Origin: Patescibacteria group bacterium
Lineage (GTDB): Bacteria > Patescibacteriota > Gracilibacteria > UBA1369
NCBI GenBank assembly: GCA_963169655.1
Contig: CAUJCM010000001.1
Span: 62,001-126,000, forward strand
Length of the DNA stretch: 64,000 nt
Direction of reading: 5' to 3'
Position numbers and translations under genes: made by a program. The first letter of the stretch is position 1. The number at the start of each line of letters is the position of its first letter. This document shows positions 54,208 to 62,166 of the stretch, piece by piece. The notes below the pieces were generated by a model, which ran no database searches, was not told the DNA's origin, and saw only the letters and a program-made list of their open reading frames with translations.

Positions 54208-55656
54208 ATGATTAAGACTATCAATAAAGTTTTTTTAATAAATACATTAACACTTTCTTTTTTATTGGGGGTAAGTGTGATGTCTTTTTTTATTTCTTTT
54301 AATTTATTTGTTGTAATTATTCCCTTAGCTTTTGTATTTTGGATTTTTAAATATTTTTCTTTATTTAACAAAAATTTGATTTTGTTAATTTTATTATTTT
54401 TTGTATTTGGTGTGTTCCGTTTATATTTGGATTTTGAAAAATGGGGGACAAATCTAAAGACTTTTAAAAATAGAGAAAATATTATGGCACATTTAGTATC
54501 CTTTCCGGATATTAATTTAGATAAACAAAAGATTTTAATTGAAAGTGATTTTGGTTTTTTAGAACTTAAAAGATCTTCATTAGAAAAATATTTGCCTGGA
54601 GATACAATCTTTTTTACTGCTGATATTCTAAATTTAAATCAAATTGAAATTGAAGAAAGTTTTATTGGTAGATTTTTTTTATTAAAAATCAATTATTTGG
54701 CTCAAAATATAGGTGAGATTAAAGTTGTTAATCAGGGGAAAAAATATTTTTGGTTAGTATTTCTAAGAGGAATTTACCAATTAAGGTTGTATTTTTTAGA
54801 TATTTTGAATCAGAAATTAGGTGAGCCAGCAGCTTCTTTTGTTGCAGGGATATTAATTGGTGAGAGAGGAAGTTTATCGACTGAAATAAATGAAAATTTT
54901 CGTATTACTGGACTTACTCATATTTTGGCGGTTTCTGGATTTAATATTACTATTATTATTAATTTAATTTTATTTATTTTTTTAAGGGCTAGTAAAACTT
55001 GGCGATTTTGGTGGAGTTTTATTTGTATTTTCTTTTTTGTAGTAATTACTGGTGCTAGTGCTAGTGTTTTAAGGGCAGGCGTAATGGGGGTGTTAGCATT
55101 ATTTGTTAAAACGATTGGAAGAAAAATTAAGCCTCTTCAATTAATTTTATTAAGTGTTTTTTTGATTGTAGTTGTTAGTCCAGCTATTTTAAATTTTGAT
55201 ATTTCATTTCAATTATCTGTGGTAGCTACTTTGAGTTTGATTATCTATGGAAATACATTAAATGAGATGCAATTTTTAGGATGGAAACAGTTTATTTGGG
55301 AAAGTGTGAGTGTTACATTGGCTGCTCAAATTTTAACTTTACCTTTAATCTTTTTTTATTTTGGAAGTATTTCTTTGATTTCACCTGTGGCAAATTTGGT
55401 AGTTGGGCCTTTGATTCCATTTTTGATGTTACTAGGTTCAATAATTATCGTACTGTATTTTATATTTCCATTTTTAATTCCGTTATTAGCAGGCATTATT
55501 CAACTTGTTGTTTTAATTTTATTTAAGATAATTGATATATTAGCTCATTTACCTTTTGCCCAAATTGATATAGGGAAAAGTAATATTATTTTAGTAGTTT
55601 TCTATTATTTATTGTTATTTAAATTTTTTGATAAACGAAAACTGGAGCAAAATTAG
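54208..55656 (+). CDS. comEC: ComEC/Rec2 family competence protein
   Basis: AASFVAGILIGERGSLSTEINENFRITGLTHILAVSGFNITIIINLI...LRAGVMGVLAL; multi-TM. Confidence 0.9.
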   Translation: MIKTINKVFLINTLTLSFLLGVSVMSFFISFNLFVVIIPLAFVFWIFKYFSLFNKNLILLILLFFVFGVFRLYLDFEKWGTNLKTFKNRENIMAHLVSFPDINLDKQKILIESDFGFLELKRSSLEKYLPGDTIFFTADILNLNQIEIEESFIGRFFLLKINYLAQNIGEIKVVNQGKKYFWLVFLRGIYQLRLYFLDILNQKLGEPAASFVAGILIGERGSLSTEINENFRITGLTHILAVSGFNITIIINLILFIFLRASKTWRFWWSFICIFFFVVITGASASVLRAGVMGVLALFVKTIGRKIKPLQLILLSVFLIVVVSPAILNFDISFQLSVVATLSLIIYGNTLNEMQFLGWKQFIWESVSVTLAAQILTLPLIFFYFGSISLISPVANLVVGPLIPFLMLLGSIIIVLYFIFPFLIPLLAGIIQLVVLILFKIIDILAHLPFAQIDIGKSNIILVVFYYLLLFKFFDKRKLEQN

Positions 55657-56212
55657 ATTCTTTGTCTCGGTCTTCTGTATGGATTAGTTTCCAGTTGGGA
55701 ATTTGAAAAGCATAAGAATAAATTATTGTACCTTTTTTAATTTTTTTATCGATCATAGGTTGTAATTTTTTTAAGGTATCTGGAAGTAAATAACAAAAAA
55801 TAATATCTGCATTTTTGAGATTATATAAAGCAAAATCCCCATATTTTATATGGGCTTTTGATCTCCAAAATAATTTTCTAATTAAAGCTAGAAGGTAGAC
55901 TAATGGGGATAATTCAATCCCAATTGCTTTTGCTCCATACTTATTTGCTGCAATATAGACAAATCGGCCATCTCCACATCCAATATCATATACAACTTGT
56001 CCTTTTTTGATTTTGGCCATTTTCACTATTTTTTCAGCTCTTTTCATTGGAGTGGGTACAAAAGGTGCTCCTTTCAACATGGCGTAAATTGTGGGGATAG
56101 TGATAGCAATTAATAAAAGAATTGCAAAAATATTATTTAGATTAAGTGCGGAAAAATAAACTAGAGGTAATGCTAATAGGATAGTTACAAGTGATAAAAT
56201 GAGATCTGCCAT
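55619..56212 (-). CDS. Membrane-anchored class I SAM-dependent methyltransferase
   Basis: Two N-terminal TM segments; VVYDIGCGDGRFVYIAANKYGAKAIGIELSP; LKNADIIFCYLLPDTL. Confidence 0.85.
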   Translation of the reverse strand: MADLILSLVTILLALPLVYFSALNLNNIFAILLLIAITIPTIYAMLKGAPFVPTPMKRAEKIVKMAKIKKGQVVYDIGCGDGRFVYIAANKYGAKAIGIELSPLVYLLALIRKLFWRSKAHIKYGDFALYNLKNADIIFCYLLPDTLKKLQPMIDKKIKKGTIIYSYAFQIPNWKLIHTEDRDKESNFAPVFVYQKI

Positions 56213-56742
56213 TAAATTTTATATAAATATATTTTATTTTTTGGGGATTCTGTGGGGATTACTTTGAAAGGTTTTATATCTTTTAATTTGAAAGTATTAG
56301 AAATAAAAATAGTCCCTTTTTTAGATTCTTTTGAAGTTTTTTCCCAAGCAGATTGTAATAATTCTGGTAATAGATAGCAATAAATATAATCTGCATTTTT
56401 TAAATTTGCTTGAAGAAAATTTTGATATTTAATTTGTATTTTTGAATGATGAAAAAATTTTAAAATTAAATAAAATAAATAGGGTAAAATAGTAATTTCG
56501 TATCCTTGTGCGATTAAACCATTTTTTTCGGCTTCAAATAATACTTTTCCGTCGCCGGCACCAAGATCAATAAAATTTTTATTTGGAGTAAATTGATAAT
56601 TTTGGAATAAATTTTTAATTATTTTTTTTGAAGATGGAACATATGGAACTTTTGTTCTTATAAAACTGTAAAAAGAAGTTAGGAGTAAAATATTTACTAT
56701 GACAATAAATATTAAAACTAAAATTTGTAGAAAATTAATCAT
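56212..56742 (-). CDS. Membrane-anchored class I SAM-dependent methyltransferase, paralogue of neighbour
   Basis: N-terminal TM; FIDLGAGDGKVLFEAEKNGLIAQGYEI; LKNADYIYCYLLPELL. Confidence 0.85.
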   Translation of the reverse strand: MINFLQILVLIFIVIVNILLLTSFYSFIRTKVPYVPSSKKIIKNLFQNYQFTPNKNFIDLGAGDGKVLFEAEKNGLIAQGYEITILPYLFYLILKFFHHSKIQIKYQNFLQANLKNADYIYCYLLPELLQSAWEKTSKESKKGTIFISNTFKLKDIKPFKVIPTESPKNKIYLYKI

Positions 56743-58618
56743 GAGAGATTGGTGGTATAATCACTTCTTCAGTTTTTTTAATTTGAAAAAGTGGAGGTTG
56801 TATTTCTTTGTGTTTTCTTTTGTGTTTTTTATTTAATTTGTGAAGAAAATTAGTTTCAGTGAGATTATTTGGTGTATTTTCAGTATTATTTTGAATATTA
56901 AATTGACAAAAAGTAAGACTTCTAATGTCTTGAGTCACAGCATTTAAAATAATATTTTTGATGTTTTCTATGTCTAAATTATTACTGAAATATATCTTTT
57001 TATGAGTATTGGTATTAGTAAATTTTTCTAAAATTTTTTGTATTTCGAGATGAAATTCTGGAGAAATTTCTGACGAAACTTTAAATAAATTTTTAATTTT
57101 AGAGTCGATATTATGAATATTTGCTAATGAATTATTTTCAAAGATTTGTTTAATTAACTCATTAGATATATTTGGGAGCTTTGTTTTTAATGATTCAATT
57201 AATTGATAATTTTCTAGCCCATTGATGGATATTTTATTAAATGCAAGATTTTCAAAAGGTTCAAAAGCTTTAGTTTCATTAAAAATACTTAAAAGTGGTG
57301 AACTTAAATCTATGCTTAGTTTTATACTTGGAGATAAATGATTTTTTATTTGAGTAAAAATTTGATTTATTAATTCAAGATTTTGAAGGCTTTCATAACT
57401 AATTTCTTTTTGGATAATAAAATCTTGCCAGCCAGTGAACTGTATAATGAATTGTTTTTGAAAATTAGGGTAAATTTGAGAATTTTGTTGTGATTTAACC
57501 AAATAATTTTCAATAATTGGTAAGTCTTGTAATAAATTATCAATATTTGTATATGAACTAAAATTTACAATTACTGAAATATCAATTTTATTGTTTTTTT
57601 CTTCTTGTTCCTCCTCATTGTTATTTATAGTTAATCCAAGAGCGGTATTTTCAATAAAAGTTGAAATAATTAAGTCAAAAGTGTTTTTGGCACTTAGTAA
57701 ATTAACTACTTGTTGGTCATAAGGACTGATTAATTCATAGTCTTCTTCTTTAGTTAATGCATCTATAAAATTAGGAGTTAATTCAATATTAAATTGTATA
57801 AATTTATTAAGTGTATTTTTTTGAAAATTTTTAATAAAAATTAAATATTCTAAAATATCTGGATGGTGAATATTGAGTGTGAATGTCTGTAAAGGAGTAA
57901 AAGTGTCACTAATTTGTTGTCTTAAAACTTCAAGTGTTGAGGTGTAAATTTTAATGAATGAAACTGGCCCAGATGAATAACCTTGAGTGGATTTGATTAA
58001 AGACATTTTTGGTCTTAATAATGAGAAATCAACAGTTGTATTAATTAAGTTTTGGAAATTAATGGCAATTTGTTTGAGATGATCAAAAATGTTTGATAAG
58101 TCGTCTTCGAGATAAATATGCATTCCACTGAAGGAATTTTGTTTTTTAAGAATATTTTGATGGGGTAGGAAATTCCCTTGCTCAAGAAGTTGTTGGATAT
58201 TTTTATCATCTTGAGCAAGCTTAGAAAATAGATCAAATTTAGAATTTTGATTATTTGCCAGTGAATAAAATTTAATTAATTTTGTAATTTGAGCTGAATT
58301 AAAAAAGTTAGTATTTTCTAAATTTTTATTGAAAATATTGTCTTTATGATCGCTTAGATAATTAGAAATTTTGATATAATTTTCTTCCTGACAAATATTG
58401 ATTAGTAAATTAATAAATTGATTGATGGTAAAATTTTGTTGGTCATCATTAAGGTTAATTTGGAAAATGTTTAGGTAGGTTTGAGCTTTATTTAAGATTT
58501 TTCGCACATCAAAATTAGATTCATTGCTAATGGATGCAATTTGTTCGAGAGTTTCTTGTAAATCTTCACTTGTGAGTATTATTTTTTGCTGATTTTTATC
58601 AAAAACAGTTATTTCCAT
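56735..58618 (-). CDS. Ribonucleotide reductase-like protein (ATP-cone-like N-terminus plus class II-like RNR fold), catalytic cysteines absent
   Basis: RPKMSLIKSTQGYSSGPVSFIKIYTSTLEVLRQ, HHPDILEYLIFIK, YELISPYDQQVVNLLSAKNTFDLIISTFIENTALGL, ISPEFHLEIQKILEKFTNTNTHKKIYFSNNLDIENIKNIILNAVTQDIRSLTF. ORF track start 58639; MEITVF start at 58618 is more likely. Confidence 0.75.
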   Translation of the reverse strand: MEITVFDKNQQKIILTSEDLQETLEQIASISNESNFDVRKILNKAQTYLNIFQINLNDDQQNFTINQFINLLINICQEENYIKISNYLSDHKDNIFNKNLENTNFFNSAQITKLIKFYSLANNQNSKFDLFSKLAQDDKNIQQLLEQGNFLPHQNILKKQNSFSGMHIYLEDDLSNIFDHLKQIAINFQNLINTTVDFSLLRPKMSLIKSTQGYSSGPVSFIKIYTSTLEVLRQQISDTFTPLQTFTLNIHHPDILEYLIFIKNFQKNTLNKFIQFNIELTPNFIDALTKEEDYELISPYDQQVVNLLSAKNTFDLIISTFIENTALGLTINNNEEEQEEKNNKIDISVIVNFSSYTNIDNLLQDLPIIENYLVKSQQNSQIYPNFQKQFIIQFTGWQDFIIQKEISYESLQNLELINQIFTQIKNHLSPSIKLSIDLSSPLLSIFNETKAFEPFENLAFNKISINGLENYQLIESLKTKLPNISNELIKQIFENNSLANIHNIDSKIKNLFKVSSEISPEFHLEIQKILEKFTNTNTHKKIYFSNNLDIENIKNIILNAVTQDIRSLTFCQFNIQNNTENTPNNLTETNFLHKLNKKHKRKHKEIQPPLFQIKKTEEVIIPPISHD

Positions 58619-58620
58619 AC

Positions 58621-59595
58621 TTAATTTTTTATATTCCAAATATATTTTTTTTCAATTTTACCTTCAAAACCAAATCCAGATGCTTTTCTGTGACCACCTC
58701 CGCCCATAGTTCCCGCTAAATCACTTAAATTATATCCATCTTTTCTTGTTCTGAGTGAGCCTTTGATATGGTTTTCAGAGTCTTGATTAATTAAAACTGC
58801 ATAATTACTATTATCTACCATACTGATATAATCAATAATTCCGCTAATATCTTCTTGATTGGCATTAAATTTTTTAAAATCTTCTTGCCCAACAAAAGCA
58901 ATTGAAGTTTGATCTTTATTAACTGAAATATTTTCAAGAGTTTGTCCCCATAAATGAAATTTTGTGAGATTGAAATTACAGTACATATTTTGATGAACTT
59001 CTTGTATTGAGGCACCTTGTTCTAGAAGGAAACTGGCGATGTTTAAAACTTGAGCATTGATATTAGAGTGCATAAAACTACCTGTATCATAATAAAGTCC
59101 AAATAATAAATTAGTAGCAATGTCTTTAGTTATGTTGAAACCCCAATAGGTGAGTAGCAAAAATAATATTTCTGCTGTAGAAGATAAATAACTATTTACT
59201 AAATTTATAGTACCAAAGTTGTTGTTTGACGCATGGTGATCAATATTAATATATTCACCCTGATAATCTGTGATATTAGTAAAGGCAACTTGACTTAGGC
59301 TTCCACAATCAACACTAATAATTAAATCATATTTATTAATATCTAACTCATTAATATATTGATCTGCTCCTATTAAGCTTTGACAAGTTTTTGGAGGTTG
59401 ATGAACACATATAGAATCTACTTCTTGTCCAAATTGCTTTAGGGCGGATTTAAGTGCTAGATTTGCTCCAATTGTATCTGGATCTGGGTGTCGATGAGAA
59501 ATAATTCCAATTAAATTTGATTTTTTGATAGTAATTAAAGCTTTATCGGCTTCTTTTTTATCAAAATCGAAATTTAATGTATTTAAATCCATCAA
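58621..59595 (-). CDS. DHH family phosphoesterase (NrnA-like nanoRNase/pAp phosphatase)
   Basis: SHRHPDPDTIGANLAL, SVDCGS, NIDHHASN, GTMGGGGHRKASGFGFEG. Confidence 0.93.
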   Translation of the reverse strand: MMDLNTLNFDFDKKEADKALITIKKSNLIGIISHRHPDPDTIGANLALKSALKQFGQEVDSICVHQPPKTCQSLIGADQYINELDINKYDLIISVDCGSLSQVAFTNITDYQGEYINIDHHASNNNFGTINLVNSYLSSTAEILFLLLTYWGFNITKDIATNLLFGLYYDTGSFMHSNINAQVLNIASFLLEQGASIQEVHQNMYCNFNLTKFHLWGQTLENISVNKDQTSIAFVGQEDFKKFNANQEDISGIIDYISMVDNSNYAVLINQDSENHIKGSLRTRKDGYNLSDLAGTMGGGGHRKASGFGFEGKIEKKYIWNIKN

Positions 59596-59598
59596 TTT

Positions 59599-59862
59599 TT
59601 AATCAGGCAAATTATGTATTTTTTCTTCTTGATAATCTTTAGCTAATTCATCAATCGGTGGGAAAAATTGGACTTTTTCATCTGTATAGAGAAAGATTGC
59701 TCTTGTTGGACAAGCTTCAGCAGCTAAAGTTGTATTTGTGTTATCAATACTTGGCCCAACTAAAATTGCAATTCCTTCTTCATCCAATTGAAATACTTCA
59801 CCAGCAACAGCTACACATGCAGCAGCTCCAATACATAAATCTCTGGAAATATTAACTAACAT
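59599..59862 (-). CDS. Ferredoxin (single cluster, three-Cys type)
   Basis: DLCIGAAACVAVAGEVFQLDEEGIAIL...AAEACPTRAIFLY. Confidence 0.88.
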   Translation of the reverse strand: MLVNISRDLCIGAAACVAVAGEVFQLDEEGIAILVGPSIDNTNTTLAAEACPTRAIFLYTDEKVQFFPPIDELAKDYQEEKIHNLPD

Positions 59863-60004
59863 AGAAAAATAATTAATTTTGTGAATCTAAAATAGGCAAT
59901 TTATGTTTGTTTGTAAATAAGAATACCTATTTATAAATTGGCAAATAGATTTAAGGTTATTAAGATATAAACTTAAATAATAAACTGAGTCTTATTATTT
60001 GAAT

Positions 60005-60079
60005 TGGTAGCGATACGGGGAATCGAACCCCGGTTTGAAGGATGAAAACCTTCTGTCCTAACCACTAGACGATATCGCC
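60005..60079 (-). tRNA. tRNA-Glu (anticodon UUC), CCA encoded
   Basis: Cloverleaf GGCGATA TC GTCTAGTGGTTAGGAC AGAAGGTTTTCATCCTTCA AACC GGGGTTCGATTCCCC GTATCGCTACCA; anticodon loop TTTTCAT. Confidence 0.95.
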
Positions 60080-60155
60080 TTATTTCAACTTGAGTGTTAG
60101 CATTATATAAAAAGGCCTTTTGAAGTCAAATTATTTTGTGTTTTTTAAACGATTT

Positions 60156-60491
60156 TTAAAGATTTTCAAGATAAATTAAATGTTCGGGCTTGATCATTTG
60201 TTGAACAATTGAATTTTCTTCAAGATTATGAGTAGATTGAGCTTGGATAATTTTTTGAATTAACTCTCTTCCTTGCTCTACTAATTGGTCTTGTTTAATT
60301 TGCTCATCTTTAATGGAATAGCCTTTTTGATTACTTTGGCTAGAATTTAAAAGATAAACTATGCTAGTTAGAACAATAATTACTAATAAAGTGAATATTA
60401 AAGCAAAGATACTTTTTTTGATTTCAATAGATAAAGGGGTTCTTACTGGTATAATCTTGCCTCTTTTTTTAATATATTCTTCATTAATCAT
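60156..60491 (-). CDS. FtsL-like single-TM protein, probable paralogue of 45969-46370
   Basis: TM IFALIFTLLVIIVLTSIVYLL followed by QKGYSIKDEQIKQDQLVEQGRELIQKIIQAQ...MIKPEHLIYL. Confidence 0.55.
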   Translation of the reverse strand: MINEEYIKKRGKIIPVRTPLSIEIKKSIFALIFTLLVIIVLTSIVYLLNSSQSNQKGYSIKDEQIKQDQLVEQGRELIQKIIQAQSTHNLEENSIVQQMIKPEHLIYLENL

Positions 60492-60500
60492 TGATAATTG

Positions 60501-61676
60501 CTAATTAACAATTTCTACTTCGCTGTGAAAGATACCGGTTGAAAGTGGAGATAATTCAGCAAATGCTGTTTTGCTTAAATCAATTATAGTTCCATTTACA
60601 TATGGTCCTCGATCGTTAATACGTACTTTAACTGATTTACCATTACTTAAATTAGTGACTTTAACTATTGTACCAAATGGTAAGGTTTTGTGAGCAGCAG
60701 TAGGTATTGAAGGATCATAAGCTTCTCCACTAGATGTTTTTCCTCCATCAAATCTACCACCATAATAAGTTGCTCGTCCAAATTCAGAGTTATTTTGTGT
60801 AGCTTTAATTGTTCTGTATATCAACATTGAAAATTCTCCTCTGGTCATTAATTGACCTGGATTGAGGTTTCCTTGTCTATCACTTACAATGAAAGTTTTT
60901 TGATCGGCAATTTTAGCATAATCCCAAAACCAATCTGATGGAGAAATATCATCAAAATTATCTGTATAATCTGTGTCTAAAGAAAGTCCTGCTTGTAATA
61001 AAGTGACTTTTAAGGATTCTACTTTATTAATTGTTTGATCTGGTTTAAAAGTACCGTCTGGGTATCCTTCAATGATATTTTTTTGATAGGCTTTACAAAT
61101 GTATGGGAAATACCACTCATTGATATTTAAATCGGATAATGGACAGTTATTTAAAGTTAAATTCTTATTATTATCGTCTTCTTGGTTTTGATTGTATAGA
61201 GGTTTTTCTGCTGTACTAAGACTTTGATAGGGGATAGCTCCTACTAAAATTTTCATTGCTTCTGCCCTGTTTATTGGTTGATTTGGTTTGAAAGAGCCAT
61301 TTGGATAACCTCCAACTAAACCACGATCTTTTAAATACTTCACACCAACATAATATTCATTACCAACTTTTAAATCAGGAAATAAGTCTTCAAATACTTC
61401 TTGAGAATTATCTCCTTCTGAATTTGTTTCTTGATTTTCGTTTGGAATTACTATTGTAGGTGTGTTGTCATTTTCTTCTGGTTTAGAAGAGTTTTGATTT
61501 TGAAGTATATCTGTTTGAGATTCTTCACTATTTATTCCTTGATTATTTTCTTCTATGGTTAGGATTTCATTGTTGATTGAGTTATTGTTAGTATCTTCTC
61601 CAATAACAGGACTGATTATTGTGAAAGTAAAAACGATAATGAAAGCAAATGAATAGATGAAGTTTTTAGTATTCAT
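60501..61676 (-). CDS. SLH-domain protein with C-terminal RlpA-like double-psi beta-barrel
   Basis: Three SLH-like repeats (GYPNGSFKPNQPINRAEAMKIL, GYPDGTFKPDQTINKVESLKV, DRQGNLNPGQLMTRGEFSMLIYR); GRATYYGGRFDGGKTSSGEAYDPSIPTAAHKTLPFGTIVKVTNLSNGKSVKVRINDRGPYVNGTIIDLSKTAF. Confidence 0.92.
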   Translation of the reverse strand: MNTKNFIYSFAFIIVFTFTIISPVIGEDTNNNSINNEILTIEENNQGINSEESQTDILQNQNSSKPEENDNTPTIVIPNENQETNSEGDNSQEVFEDLFPDLKVGNEYYVGVKYLKDRGLVGGYPNGSFKPNQPINRAEAMKILVGAIPYQSLSTAEKPLYNQNQEDDNNKNLTLNNCPLSDLNINEWYFPYICKAYQKNIIEGYPDGTFKPDQTINKVESLKVTLLQAGLSLDTDYTDNFDDISPSDWFWDYAKIADQKTFIVSDRQGNLNPGQLMTRGEFSMLIYRTIKATQNNSEFGRATYYGGRFDGGKTSSGEAYDPSIPTAAHKTLPFGTIVKVTNLSNGKSVKVRINDRGPYVNGTIIDLSKTAFAELSPLSTGIFHSEVEIVN

Positions 61677-61680
61677 ATTT

Positions 61681-62157
61681 TTAGATATTAACTTCTGGTT
61701 TAATAACGATATGTCTTAATTCCCCTTCACCTTCACTTTCAGTTTTAATATCATTAAATTTTTCTTGAGCTAGATATAGATGTACTAATCTTCTGAAATA
61801 GGGAGTCATAACTGGTAGACTTTGAGGGCTTGACAGTTTCCTTACCATTTCAACTTTTCTTTCAGCTAAATTGATAATGTTTTGTTCTTGCCTTCTTCTG
61901 TAATTTTCAATGTCTAAGCTTATTTCAGGTTTTTCAGTGATATTTTCACGATCTAATTCAGCCCAAAGAATTAGCTTAATGATATGTTGTACAGCATTAA
62001 TATTTTCGCCATGATGTCCAATCATTAAATTTGGATGAGAAGTTTCAATATTAATTTTAAATGAATTGGTTTCTGGTTGCTCTATTCTTATTTTATTGAT
62101 ACTGATCCCCATTTTATTGAGAGTTTGCTCCAGAACTTGATGTATTTTATTTTCCAT
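61681..62157 (-). CDS. khpB: KH-R3H RNA-binding protein KhpB/Jag
   Basis: LMIGHHGENINAVQHIIKLILWAEL (KH), R3H-like MTPYFRRLVHLYLAQ; upstream of yidC. Confidence 0.88.
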   Translation of the reverse strand: MENKIHQVLEQTLNKMGISINKIRIEQPETNSFKINIETSHPNLMIGHHGENINAVQHIIKLILWAELDRENITEKPEISLDIENYRRRQEQNIINLAERKVEMVRKLSSPQSLPVMTPYFRRLVHLYLAQEKFNDIKTESEGEGELRHIVIKPEVNI

Positions 62158-62166
62158 AAGATAAAG

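Noticed and set aside
56735-58639. Treating the RNR-like ORF as an active ribonucleotide reductase
   Set aside because: Catalytic cysteines and the NPCGE-type motif are missing; only two Cys in the protein, neither in catalytic context.
58045-59015. Small minus-strand ORFs 58045-58236 and 58815-59015
   Set aside because: Out-of-frame ORFs within the RNR-like and DHH genes.
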